DNA from: an uncultured Eubacteriales bacterium | Lineage (GTDB): Bacteria > Bacillota > Clostridia > Lachnospirales > Lachnospiraceae | Reading direction: 5' to 3' | Assembly: GCA_900548855.1 (NCBI GenBank) | Contig: URMF01000033.1 | Coordinates: 1-41,678, forward strand | Length of the DNA stretch: 41,678 bases | Shown: positions 32,065 through 40,366 of the stretch, in pieces | How the letters are laid out: each line of letters begins with the position of its first letter | How positions within the stretch are numbered: position 1 is the first letter of the stretch | Made by a program: the position numbers and the translations under genes | The notes under the pieces: generated by a model | Databases searched by the model: none | Told to the model about the DNA's origin: nothing | What the model saw: the letters and a program-made list of their open reading frames with translations, nothing else

Positions 32065-33375
32065 ATGGAGAACAGAAAAAAAGTGCCGCTTAAAAATAAG
32101 CTGGCGTACGGTATTGGAACAGGCGGGGGAAATGTGTTCAGTCAGATCGCGGCGGCATTTCTTCTCAATTACTACACGGACACAGCACTGATAGGTGCAG
32201 GTGCCATTGCTACGATGTTTCTGGTGTGCAGGGTTTTTGATGGTATTACGGATCTGCTCATGGGTGGCATTGTGGATAAGACATCTACAAAACTAGGCAA
32301 AGCAAGACCATGGCTCATTGCTTCGGCGCCGCTTTCATTCTTGGGAATTGTTCTTTTGATGAATGTTCCCATGGGACTTGGAGAGAATGGAAAACTTGTA
32401 TACGCTTACATTACATATATTTTCATGAGCTGTATTGTATACACTATTTATGGAATTTCCAATACAGCCCTTCTGCCACTCATGACACATGATAAGGACG
32501 ATTCTACAATGCTTGCAACATTTTCTGCTCTGGGAAATAATATCATAGGTCTGATCGCAGGCTCCCTGATTACGCCGCTTGTATTAAATCTTGGGTGGAA
32601 GACATCAAGCATCATTTTAGGTTTTGCTGCGTGTGTCCTTATTCTGATTTCAGGATTGCTCAATAAAGAAATGGGCAATGATGAGGATGCAAAGAAAATG
32701 GCAGGCATTCCGATGAGCCAGCAGCTCCCGGCAACTTTAAAGAATAAATATTTCTGGTTATTATTGCTGCTCGGCGCATTTTCACTTATTATGAATGCAA
32801 ATGCGATTGGAGCACAGATTTACTACTGTAATATGGTTTTAGGAAAACCGATGTTTATGTCAGCCCTTATGACAGCAGGACAGCTTCCAGGTATTTTTAT
32901 TCTGTTTCTTATGCCGGCCGTTTCAAAGAAATGGAATAAAAAGACGTTCCTGCTTATGGGAGCAGTACTGATCATTGTGGGATTTGTCATTACAGGTATT
33001 GCCGGTGGAAATACAACGCTTATCGTGATAGGAACCGTGATCCGCTCACTTGGTGTTGGACCGATCCTCTCAGCGGTATTTGCACTTGTCCAGGATGTAG
33101 TGCAATATGGAAACTGGAAATATGGTATCCGTTCCGAGGGACTTATTTCATCCGCACAGTCCATCGGTTCTAAAATTGGTATCGGTATTGGCAGTGCACT
33201 GACGGGCTGGATCCTTGCATCGGTAGGATATAACCCGGCGGCGGAGCCGACTGCAGCAGTGATCAATGCAGTAAAATTTGACTATACATGGATGGGGGCT
33301 ATCCTCGGAGTTGTAATTCTTGTTATTGTATTATTACTTGATGTAGAAAAATATGCTGATCAGTATAATTCGTAA
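32065..33375 (+). CDS. GPH-family (MFS) cation symporter, likely tannin/phenolic-related uptake
   Basis: The ATG at 32065 has GGGAGG upstream, and gives 436 residues with about 12 hydrophobic helices. It carries the GPH family motif (FDGITDLLMGGIVDKT then TKLGKARPW) in the loop after helix 2-3 and starts with NKLAYGIGTGGGNVF. Most GPH proteins import glycosides, pentosides or hexuronides with a cation. Here, placed in an operon with a tannase, it may import galloyl glucose or gallate; this is inferred from context only. No frameshift is seen. Confidence 0.85.
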   Translation: MENRKKVPLKNKLAYGIGTGGGNVFSQIAAAFLLNYYTDTALIGAGAIATMFLVCRVFDGITDLLMGGIVDKTSTKLGKARPWLIASAPLSFLGIVLLMNVPMGLGENGKLVYAYITYIFMSCIVYTIYGISNTALLPLMTHDKDDSTMLATFSALGNNIIGLIAGSLITPLVLNLGWKTSSIILGFAACVLILISGLLNKEMGNDEDAKKMAGIPMSQQLPATLKNKYFWLLLLLGAFSLIMNANAIGAQIYYCNMVLGKPMFMSALMTAGQLPGIFILFLMPAVSKKWNKKTFLLMGAVLIIVGFVITGIAGGNTTLIVIGTVIRSLGVGPILSAVFALVQDVVQYGNWKYGIRSEGLISSAQSIGSKIGIGIGSALTGWILASVGYNPAAEPTAAVINAVKFDYTWMGAILGVVILVIVLLLDVEKYADQYNS

Positions 33376-33395
33376 GGAAAGAGGTATGGGATAAT

Positions 33396-34874
33396 ATGTA
33401 CGATTTAAAATTTGATCCGGAGAAATATGAGATAAAAACCTGTGAACTTCAAAACAGGAGTGTTACTTACAGGGCATTTGAAAATATCGTTTATTGTGCA
33501 AAGCCGGTAAGCAGTGTACAGAAATTAAATATTTATGTGCCGGAAGCGTATTATCAGGGAAAAACGATCAATGGATACGATTTAAAGACAGCACCGGTTT
33601 TTGCTCCGAATACAGTAGGAGGATATATGGAAGGTCCTGCAATGGAGGTTGGGATAGATCCGTTTAATCATAAACCTAATACAGCATTTGAAGCGCTGCT
33701 GCACGGATATGTAGTATTGTGTGCGGGGATCAGGGGACGTAATACCGGTATGGATTCCCAGGAATTTTTTGTGGGCGGTTCCGGAAAAGAGAATACCGGG
33801 AAAGAGGAAAAGTTGACAGGACGTGCACCTGCTATTATTGTTGATATGAAAACTGCAATCAGATATATGAGATATAATGCGGACGTGATCCCGGGAGATG
33901 TGGAAAAGATCATTACAAATGGAACATCGGCAGGAGGTGCACTTTCTGCACTGGCTGGGGCTTCCGGTAATGCGAAGGAGTATGAGCCTTATCTAAATGC
34001 GATCGGTGCGGCAGATGAGAGAGATGATATCTTTGCTGCAAGCTGTTATTGTCCGATCCATAATCTTGAAAATGCAGATGCTGCGTATGAATGGCTCTTT
34101 CAGAAAGAATCCGTATTTCATATGATGAAATTCGAGATGAGTCCGGAAGGTCCGAAAATGATCCCGGTTGCAGGGGAACTTGATGAGGAGCAGAGAAAAT
34201 TATCCAAAGAGCTGAAAGCAGAGTTTCCTGATTATGTAAACAGCCTGCATCTTAAGGATGATAATGGGAATGAACTTACCCTTGATAAAGACGGTGAAGG
34301 TTCCTTTAAAGATTATGTAATGAGTTTTGTTCTTGCATCAGCCACAAAAGAGAGGGCAACTCTTGATTCACAAAACAGGTTAAAAGGACTTGCTGTTCCC
34401 GGAAGTGAGATTGCAGAACAAAATTATATCACCTATACCGGAAATGAGGCAACCGGTATAGATGCGGATGCGTATGTGGCAAAGATTACCCGGATGAAGC
34501 CGACACCGGCATTTGATTCATTGTCCTTAAACAGTCCGGAGAATGAGGAATTTGGCGATGAAAATGTATTTGCAAGACATTTTACCAGATTTTCGGCAGA
34601 ACATTCTAAGGTTCATGGAGAGATGGCAGACGCGGATAGGATCCGCCTGCTCAATCCCACCTGGTTTATCGGAACCTGTGATACTACAAAGAACTGGCGG
34701 ATCAGACATGGTGCATTTGACAGAGATACTTCGATTGCAATCCCTGTTATATTAGCTTCCATGCTCAAAAATAAACACTATAATGTTGATTTTGCCCTGC
34801 CGTGGGGGCTGCCGCACAGCGGTGATTATGATCTGGAAGAATTGTTTGCATGGATCGACGGTCTGGAAAAATAA
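33396..34874 (+). CDS. tanB: Subtype B tannase (tannin acylhydrolase)
   Basis: The 492-residue alpha/beta hydrolase has the nucleophile Ser178 in NGTSAGGALSALAG. The other active residues match the spacing known for Lactobacillus plantarum tannase (Lys343, Glu357, Asp419, Asp421, His451): Lys368 and Glu382 are 14 apart (MKPTPAFDSL...PENEEFG), Asp442 and Asp444 sit in HGAFDRDTS, and His474 in GLPHSGDYD is 32 residues after Asp442. It hydrolyses galloyl esters and releases gallate. No signal peptide is seen at the annotated start, so it acts inside the cell. It follows the transporter by 20 bases; the ribosome binding site is GAAAGAGG. Confidence 0.9.
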   Translation: MYDLKFDPEKYEIKTCELQNRSVTYRAFENIVYCAKPVSSVQKLNIYVPEAYYQGKTINGYDLKTAPVFAPNTVGGYMEGPAMEVGIDPFNHKPNTAFEALLHGYVVLCAGIRGRNTGMDSQEFFVGGSGKENTGKEEKLTGRAPAIIVDMKTAIRYMRYNADVIPGDVEKIITNGTSAGGALSALAGASGNAKEYEPYLNAIGAADERDDIFAASCYCPIHNLENADAAYEWLFQKESVFHMMKFEMSPEGPKMIPVAGELDEEQRKLSKELKAEFPDYVNSLHLKDDNGNELTLDKDGEGSFKDYVMSFVLASATKERATLDSQNRLKGLAVPGSEIAEQNYITYTGNEATGIDADAYVAKITRMKPTPAFDSLSLNSPENEEFGDENVFARHFTRFSAEHSKVHGEMADADRIRLLNPTWFIGTCDTTKNWRIRHGAFDRDTSIAIPVILASMLKNKHYNVDFALPWGLPHSGDYDLEELFAWIDGLEK

Positions 34875-34943
34875 AGGTCTGCAATTCTGTTGCCAATTGA
34901 TTAGAACATCGGTATAATCATAGGCAGAGAGGACGGAATATTT

Positions 34944-35414
34944 ATGAATTTCATCTACAAAACAGCCACCCAACAGGATATAGACATTTTAGTTACCACC
35001 AGGATCGAAGTTTTAAGAGCCGCAAACAAATTAGCCGATCAGGTGGACATGTCCGAAGTTGCGGCACAGTCGAGAGACTATTATGAAAAAGCCTTAAAAG
35101 ACGGCAGCCATACCGCGATACTGGTCTATGACAAAGACCAGATCATTGGCGCGGGCGGTATCAGTTATTTCAGGGTCATGCCGACCTATCACAACCCGAC
35201 CGGAAGGAAAGCTTATATTATGAATATGTATACAAATCCGGCATACCGGCGAAAAGGGATTGCATACCAGACGCTGAATTTACTGGTGGCGGATGCAAAG
35301 AACAAAGGAATTGATGCGATTTCTTTGGAGGCGACCGAGATGGGACGCCCGCTGTATGAAAAATTCGGGTTTACCGGGATGAATGATGAAATGGAACTGA
35401 AAAAATCAGTTTAA
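34944..35414 (+). CDS. GNAT family N-acetyltransferase
   Basis: This is a 156-residue protein with GAGGACGG before the ATG. It has the GNAT motif A region (MNMYTNPAYRRKGIAYQTLN then LLVADAKNKGIDAISLEATE) with acetyl-CoA-binding RxxGxA, and the C-terminal YEKFGF. The substrate is unknown. It stands alone, 69 bases after the tannase and followed by 124 bases without gene. Confidence 0.9.
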   Translation: MNFIYKTATQQDIDILVTTRIEVLRAANKLADQVDMSEVAAQSRDYYEKALKDGSHTAILVYDKDQIIGAGGISYFRVMPTYHNPTGRKAYIMNMYTNPAYRRKGIAYQTLNLLVADAKNKGIDAISLEATEMGRPLYEKFGFTGMNDEMELKKSV

Positions 35415-35538
35415 GATTTGTTTATAAAAGACACCTTTTGTATTTACATTTAGACGTTATCATGATGTAATGAGCGAAAGTAATGAGACATGCTTACAGG
35501 AATGATAAATAACAAATGTAGAACAAGAGGTGTTTTTT

Positions 35539-35817
35539 ATGACGATAAAACAGAGGATTTTCCGGACAAATTCACTTATGGTTCTGTTTTCCCTTGTAAT
35601 CCTGCTTTTGATCGGTGGAAGTATGATAAGTATTTTTAAAGACCGGTTTTTAGGGTGGTATAGTGATAATTCTAAAATATCAGAAAAGTATGTGGATGCG
35701 TATCAGAAGATAGAAAATATGGATTTTTCTGCAGGGGACTGGGAGCAGTACGCTAAGGCGGTGCAGCCATATGACTTTCATCTGATCGTCCGGGATGAAA
35801 ATGGAAAAGAGCTTTAA
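35539..35817 (+). pseudogene. Truncated sensor histidine kinase N-terminus
   Basis: The ATG at 35539 with AGAGGTG gives 92 residues: cytoplasmic start (MTIKQRIFRTNSLMVLFSLV), one transmembrane helix (VLFSLVILLLIGGSMISIF), then the beginning of an extracellular sensor (YQKIENMDFSAGDWEQYAKA, YDFHLIVRDENGKEL). This is the usual start of clostridial two-component kinases, but the second helix, HAMP, HisKA and ATPase domains are missing. It overlaps the convergent J-domain gene by 4 bases at the stop, so the deletion endpoint lies near 35810. A functional kinase is excluded. Confidence 0.65.
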
Positions 35818-36083
35818 GACTGGCGGTAAGCAGTTTTTCCGTGCTGTTTCCTGCTGGATGTAGTATTTTTATCAGCTTTTCCCAAACGTTCCTCAGGCAT
35901 ATTTTTGCGCAGAAAATCATAAGCCTCATTGATCTCCTGTGCAGTAAAATCATAGGCTCTGGTAGAAAATGCTTCCGTGTCAGGATGTACCCGGTGCATC
36001 AGCTGTCGGTATTTCTTTTTGATATCCGTAAGAGCTGTTCCAGAGGTGATTCCCAGGATTTTGTACGCCATTGCTTTTGTCAT
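35814..36083 (-). CDS. Small J-domain protein
   Basis: This 89-residue protein consists mostly of a J domain: MAYKILGITSGTALTDIKKK, YRQLMHRVHPDTE with the essential HPD, and AQEINEAYDFLRKN. It lacks the G/F, zinc-finger and C-terminal domains of DnaJ, so it is a type III J-protein that would stimulate a Hsp70 ATPase. The C-terminus is basic. It converges on the truncated kinase. Confidence 0.85.
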   Translation of the reverse strand: MTKAMAYKILGITSGTALTDIKKKYRQLMHRVHPDTEAFSTRAYDFTAQEINEAYDFLRKNMPEERLGKADKNTTSSRKQHGKTAYRQS

Positions 36084-36188
36084 AAATCGAGTATATCATA
36101 AAAGAGAAAAAGGTTGTGGGAAAAATTTAGACATATTAAAAACCACCTTTTGCCCCTAAATCTTCATGGAAAATCAGGAGGAATACAC

Positions 36189-36917
36189 ATGAGAATCATA
36201 ATCGTAAGACATGGCGATCCAAATTACGAACTGGACACATTGACAAAAACCGGATGGAGAGAGGCAGAACTTGCAGCGGAATACCTGGCAAAACTGCAGA
36301 TAAAGGCATTTTATGTATCACCATTGGGACGGGCACAGGATACCGCTGGATGCACCTTAAAAAAAATGAACCGGACGGCAGAGACACTAGACTGGCTCCG
36401 TGAGTTTGAAGCACACATTGACAGGCCGGATGTGAAAAATGAAAAGTCGATCTGCTGGGACTGGCTTCCACAGGACATGGAAAAGGATCTGGATCTTTAT
36501 GACAGGGAGCGCTGGAATAAGACAGACATCATGCGAAAAGGAAATGTGGAAGAAGCTTATCGGTGGGTCTGCGATGGTCTGGATGCATTACTGAAAAGGC
36601 ATGGTTATGAGCGGGATGATATGTATTACCGCGTGAATGAGCCAAATCATGACACGATCGTTCTGTTCTGTCATTTCGGGGTAGAGTGTGTGATGTTAAG
36701 CCATCTGTTAAATGTATCTCCAATGGTTTTGTGGCATGGGCTGTGTGCGGCGCCGAGCTCGATCACCAGTATTTATACGGAAGAGCGCAGAAAAGGGATT
36801 GCAGGTTTTCGTGTGAATGAATTTGGCAGCACGGCGCATCTGTATGTGGCAGGGGAAAAACCATCCTTTGCAGCGCGGTTTTGTGAGTGTTATGGGGACG
36901 GGGACAGACAGGATTAA
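36189..36917 (+). CDS. Histidine phosphatase family protein
   Basis: The ATG at 36189 has AGGAGG upstream (the frame from 36114 is extra), giving 242 residues. The phosphoglycerate-mutase-like catalytic motif RHGDPNY begins at residue 7, LTKTGWREAELAAEYL follows, SPLGRAQDTA includes the second Arg, and CHFGVECVM carries the second catalytic His. The substrate (phosphosugar, phosphoprotein or other) cannot be told. It is a stand-alone gene. Confidence 0.9.
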   Translation: MRIIIVRHGDPNYELDTLTKTGWREAELAAEYLAKLQIKAFYVSPLGRAQDTAGCTLKKMNRTAETLDWLREFEAHIDRPDVKNEKSICWDWLPQDMEKDLDLYDRERWNKTDIMRKGNVEEAYRWVCDGLDALLKRHGYERDDMYYRVNEPNHDTIVLFCHFGVECVMLSHLLNVSPMVLWHGLCAAPSSITSIYTEERRKGIAGFRVNEFGSTAHLYVAGEKPSFAARFCECYGDGDRQD

Positions 36918-36932
36918 AATTTTGAATAGCTA

Positions 36933-36961
36933 TTGACAAAAACTTCCCCTTGCTTCATTAT
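36933..36961 (+). promoter_or_regulatory. Promoter of the LacI-type gene
   Basis: TTGACA (36933-36938) and CATTAT (36956-36961) are spaced by 17 bases, 46 bases before the TTG start at 37008. Confidence 0.6.
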
Positions 36962-37007
36962 CCACTTAACATATGGAAATAGTAGGAAATAAAACGGGGT
37001 GAGGTTT

Positions 37008-37781
37008 TTGTCTATTAAGAAAATTGCAAAGGAAGCGGGAGTTTCCACAGCGACAGTCTCGCGGGTGTTGAACAATCCCGGGTATAAATGTTCTTCGGAG
37101 GAATTGCGGGAGCGGATCTGGAAGATTGCCAGAGAACTCAATTATATGCCAAACGAAGCAGCGAGAAATCTAAAAAAGGGAATTACGGATACCAGTCAGA
37201 AAGTGTGGTATCTTGATGTGCTGATGACAAGAACGGGCAATCTTGAGACAGATCCGTTTTTCAGTGAGCTGCTGCGTGTCATTGAGAGTGAGATCCACAG
37301 GCAGGGATGCATACTGATGCATATTTTTCATCAGCCGTTGTTTTCGAATGACAGAAAATGCCGGACGGAAAATATTGATAAGGTCATTGCGCAGATGGAG
37401 CCGGATGGGGACATCCGCAGTGATGGACTGATCATCATTGGAAAATGTAATGATAATGTATTGAAAAAGTTATCGGCAAAATACCGGAGCATCGTCTCCG
37501 TCAACCGCAATTTAAAATGCCTGAATAAATATAAAAACCGCTATTACGTTCCATCCATTATTTCCAGTGACGATATTGAGGAGGCACAGTATACCAAACC
37601 GATGCTCACCACAGTGCGCCTTCCAAAGGAAGAGATGGGAAAGTTTGCTCTTTATCTTCTGATCGACCGCCTGGGCGGCGGACATAAGGGAATCGTCCGG
37701 ACGGAGTTAGAAGGAAAACTGATGATCCGGGAGAGCTGTACGTTAGTGGAGAATGCAAACCGGATGGAATATTATATCTGA
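37008..37781 (+). CDS. LacI-family regulator with internal deletion
   Basis: A TTG at 37008 preceded by GGGGTGAGG is the best start (257 residues). The HTH is complete (SIKKIAKEAGVSTATVSRVL then NNPGYKCSSEELRERIWKIA). The start of the ligand domain follows, but after SVNRNLKCLNKYKN the sequence jumps to IISSDDIEEAQYTKPMLTTV and the C-terminal subdomain. A normal LacI protein has ~340 residues, so about 80-90 residues of the central effector-binding core are missing in frame. DNA binding may survive, while effector response is doubtful. A terminator follows. Confidence 0.8.
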   Translation: MSIKKIAKEAGVSTATVSRVLNNPGYKCSSEELRERIWKIARELNYMPNEAARNLKKGITDTSQKVWYLDVLMTRTGNLETDPFFSELLRVIESEIHRQGCILMHIFHQPLFSNDRKCRTENIDKVIAQMEPDGDIRSDGLIIIGKCNDNVLKKLSAKYRSIVSVNRNLKCLNKYKNRYYVPSIISSDDIEEAQYTKPMLTTVRLPKEEMGKFALYLLIDRLGGGHKGIVRTELEGKLMIRESCTLVENANRMEYYI

Positions 37782-37785
37782 GAGA

Positions 37786-37811
37786 AAACAGGTCACGAGC
37801 CTGTTTTTTTT
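37786..37811 (+). terminator. Intrinsic terminator after the LacI-type gene
   Basis: AACAGG and CCTGTT enclose TCACGAG and are followed by T7. It begins 5 bases after the stop codon. Confidence 0.75.
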
Positions 37812-38330
37812 ATGTTACCTAAAACTATCTGTGTAGCGAAAAAATTTACAATAAATTTACCAGACATTTACCATAAGGAGATTTCAGTAACAACAGGAGA
37901 AAGATAAAATAGCCATTGAACAAACAAAAGGAAAGGTAAAAAGGAGCCGGATAAAAAGGTAAGTTAAGGCTTCAAAAGGAGAAAATCTACAGTGGGATGT
38001 CGTGTGGATCGATTCCATGCAGGCAGGTGTGCTTGTATACCGCAAGATGTGTGGAGCGAGGCAGATGTAACAAAAACACAGAGAACTCTTTCTGTATGGT
38101 TTAAAACCGTCAGGGGGAGTTCTTTTTTATTTAAAGATTGTAAACGTTTGCAGGAAAATAAAGATAATTGCAAAATTACGAATAAAAACATACATAAAAA
38201 AACGAAACAAACAGTGGAAAAATAAGGAAAATACCATCTGCCATGCAAACGATTACACAATCCGTCGTGGAATCGCATACAAAACTGGTATATAAATACA
38301 TCAAGCAAGACGTCGAAGCAGAAAACGATC
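37812..38330 (+). other. Gene-poor region with a coding fragment and a terminator-like hairpin
   Basis: One frame (about 37977-38071) reads GENLQWDVVWIDSMQAGVLV and ends in a stop. This resembles a piece of a periplasmic-type binding protein, but no start is present. At 38082-38128 AGAACTC pairs with GAGTTCT (with an inner ATGGTTT/AAACCGT stem), followed by T6: an intrinsic terminator. The remaining bases hold nothing recognisable. Confidence 0.35.
38082..38128 (+). terminator. Intrinsic terminator in the degraded ABC region
   Basis: AGAACTC and GAGTTCT close a long stem-loop with an inner stem (TGGTTT/AAACCG), followed by T6. It presumably ended a gene or leader that has since been lost. 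Confidence 0.6.
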
Positions 38331-38339
38331 ACACAGCAA

Positions 38340-38678
38340 AAGGAAGAGTCGAGCAGATGGGAACGCCGACAGAGATTTATAAAAATCCGAAGACACCGTT
38401 TGTGGCGCAGTTTATCGGAGAATCAGCAGTTATTGCGGATTATGACAGACTGAAAGGATTTCATCTGTATCCGGGATGCAGCAGGGCAATCATACGGCCG
38501 GAATTTGTAAAGGCGGTCAGATATGGAACAGAAAAGAGATACCAGAGCCTGTATGCGGAAGGTATCGTGGAACAGAAAAGTAGAGGTCATTGTATACCGT
38601 CTGTATGCGGTGGATGAGAAAGAAGCGCATCTGATACAGAATGAAGGATTCCAGGAAAATGAGATGTTTTATATATAG
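38340..38678 (+). pseudogene. ABC transporter ATP-binding protein, C-terminal remnant
   Basis: From GRVEQMGTPTEIYKNPKTPF and VAQFIGESAVIADYDRLKGF on, the sequence matches the end of the ATPase domain and the TOBE-type domain of sulfate/iron/molybdate-type ABC ATPases (IRPEFVKAVRYG). Walker A, signature and Walker B are absent. After about 38580 the continuation (VEVIVYRLYAVDEKEA to MFYI) lies in another frame, with loss of the intervening strands. The ORF from 38243 has an unrelated N-terminus fused by deletion. This gene is not functional. Confidence 0.8.
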
Positions 38679-38759
38679 GAAAAAATTCTGTCCGGAGTGG
38701 CGGGCATTGTAAAGATGACGCAGGTTGTAGTTTTTGTTGGAAAACAGGGAGGATGAAAG

Positions 38760-39138
38760 ATGAAGAAAGAAAAAAGAGTCATACAGGTAATTATAAAAAG
38801 TGGTCTGATCACATGGGTTCTGCTGCTTTTGATCTGGCAGACTGGTTCGTTATTTTACAGCGATGATTTTCTTCCGGGACCGGTTACCACATTTGCGGGA
38901 GCGGGAAAACTGGTGGCAAGCGGAGAGCTTTTCCGGGATATTTTAATCAGTATGCAGCGCGTGTTAAAAGGCTGGCTGCTCGGAGGAAATCGGCTATCTG
39001 ATCTACACATCAAGACTTTATTATAAGACAGACTGGATCTTTATCGGTATTTTTACACTCGGTATCATTGGTTTTTTAGCAGACAGGATTTTGCAGTTTG
39101 TGGGAAGAAAAGCATTGAAACGGTTTTGTGTGAGATAA
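38760..39138 (+). pseudogene. ABC transporter permease with internal deletion
   Basis: The N-terminal ~80 residues (VIIKSGLITWVLLLLIWQTG, FLPGPVTTFAGAGKLVASGE, RDILISMQRVLKGWLLG) match SsuC/TauC-like permeases. Immediately after, in a shifted frame, the C-terminus follows: EIGYLIYTSRLYYKTDWIFI, GIFTLGIIGFLADRILQFVG, KALKRF. The central membrane core with the EAA loop is deleted (about 120 residues). The ATG at 38760 has GGAGGATGAAAG upstream. With the ATPase remnant it marks a dead nitrate/sulfonate/taurine-type transporter operon. Confidence 0.8.
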
Positions 39139-39142
39139 AACC

Positions 39143-39171
39143 TTGACGTTTCCCGCAAATTGCGCTATAGT
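39143..39171 (+). promoter_or_regulatory. Promoter of the FUSC-like membrane protein gene
   Basis: TTGACG (39143-39148) and TATAGT (39166-39171) are separated by 17 bases, giving a predicted start of transcription at about 39178. An inverted repeat begins within this -10 box (see next entry). Confidence 0.7.
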
Positions 39172-39214
39172 ACTCTCTACTTTGCAAAAAACAGTGTAGA
39201 AATGGAGAGTACTA
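39168..39214. repeat. Operator-like inverted repeat over the -10 box and start codon
   Basis: TAGTACTCTC (39168-39177) and GAGAGTACTA (39205-39214) are a perfect 10-base inverted pair separated by 27 bases. The left arm covers the end of the -10 box, the right arm covers the ribosome binding site and the A of the ATG. Because the left arm precedes transcription start it would act mainly in DNA, e.g. as a pair of repressor half-sites. Confidence 0.55.
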
Positions 39215-40263
39215 TGACATTTTATCAGGAACTTCAGCTCAGTTCGACAGGTTCAAAACAGCTCATCAAAAATACAACAGACAAAAAAGAAAAGAGACGT
39301 CATATCTTAATCTATAACTTTAAGGTTTATCTGGTGATGGTATTCTGTGTGGCGGTTGTGACCTTATACAGTAAACTGACCGGATCGGAAAACAGTGTGG
39401 TCGGAGTGACCGTTCTTTTGGCAGTGCTGGTGCTGCGCCAGGCAGATTTTGGGATCAAAACCACGCATGGACTGCTATCAATCGCCGGTATTTTTGGAAT
39501 ACTGATCGCGGGACCAAGGCTTAGCAATATGCTTTCGCCCATCCCGGCATTCTTTGTAAACGTATTCTGTATCATGCTTCTGATGATCTTAGGATGTCAC
39601 AATGTGGTCATGTACAACCATTCTACGTTTGTACTCGGTTATCTGCTGTTACAGGGATATGACGTGAGCGGACATGCGTATCTGCTGCGCGTGGAGGGAC
39701 TGCTTGCCGGAATGGTGATCTGTATGGCGATTTTCTATAAGAATCAGAAAAACAGACCATACCGGAGAACTTTTTTGGATCTGTTCCGGGAATTTGATCT
39801 TTCCTCTGCCAGAAACCGCTGGTATATAAAACTGACTTTCATTGTTTCCTCTGCGATGCTTGTGATGTCGCTTCTGGGACTTCCAAGAGCAATGTGGGCG
39901 GGGATCGCCTGTATGTCAGTCTGCCTGCCGTTTACGGATGACTGCATGGGAAGGGCAGAGAAAAGAGGCCTTTTTAATATCGTTGGAAGCCTTATTTTTG
40001 TGGCATTATATCTGGTTCTTCCGGAATCCATGTATCCGTATATCGGCATGATCGGAGGAATCGGAGTTGGTTATTCTGCCGGCTATGCATGGCAGACGGC
40101 GTTCAATACGTTTGGGGCGTTGTCGATCGCGGCAGGATTGTTTGGACTGCAGAATGCAGTGATTCTGCGCATCGGGGCAAACATTTTTGGAAGTGTGTAT
40201 ACTGTGATCTGCAATAAAGGTCTGGACCGGCTGGCACAGGTGGTGGAACAGCGGAAAAAGTAA
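39214..40263 (+). CDS. FUSC-family-like integral membrane protein
   Basis: The ATG at 39214 with GGAG six bases before is preferred to 39202 or 39160. The 349-residue product has two sets of hydrophobic helices (roughly residues 35-190 and 210-330) separated by a cytoplasmic loop with RRTFLDLFREFDLSSARNRW. This repeated arrangement with FKVYLVMVFCVAVVTLYSKL and later VSSAMLVMSLLGLPRAMWAG is typical of FUSC (fusaric-acid-resistance-like) transporters of small aromatic or toxic acids. In this neighbourhood it could export phenolics, but that is inference. Confidence 0.75.
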   Translation: MTFYQELQLSSTGSKQLIKNTTDKKEKRRHILIYNFKVYLVMVFCVAVVTLYSKLTGSENSVVGVTVLLAVLVLRQADFGIKTTHGLLSIAGIFGILIAGPRLSNMLSPIPAFFVNVFCIMLLMILGCHNVVMYNHSTFVLGYLLLQGYDVSGHAYLLRVEGLLAGMVICMAIFYKNQKNRPYRRTFLDLFREFDLSSARNRWYIKLTFIVSSAMLVMSLLGLPRAMWAGIACMSVCLPFTDDCMGRAEKRGLFNIVGSLIFVALYLVLPESMYPYIGMIGGIGVGYSAGYAWQTAFNTFGALSIAAGLFGLQNAVILRIGANIFGSVYTVICNKGLDRLAQVVEQRKK

Positions 40264-40312
40264 CTGCATAGAGGGCACTCACAAAAAATAAAAATCAAAG
40301 AATGAATCAAAG

Positions 40313-40357
40313 AAAATCCCCGTATACTGGAACAAGGGCATCCGTATACGGGGATTT
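40313..40357. terminator. Bidirectional hairpin between the membrane protein and AGCS genes
   Basis: AAAATCCCCGTATAC and GTATACGGGGATTTT form a perfect 15-base stem with a 15-base loop, ten bases before the AGCS start. It can end transcription of the upstream gene, or act as an attenuator in the leader of the downstream gene. Confidence 0.75.
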
Positions 40358-40366
40358 TAGTGTGCT

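Noticed and set aside
38243..38617. Intact small protein of 124 residues
   Set aside because: Only the part from 38340 has homology (end of an ABC ATPase); the first ~33 residues are a chance fusion without a ribosome binding site.
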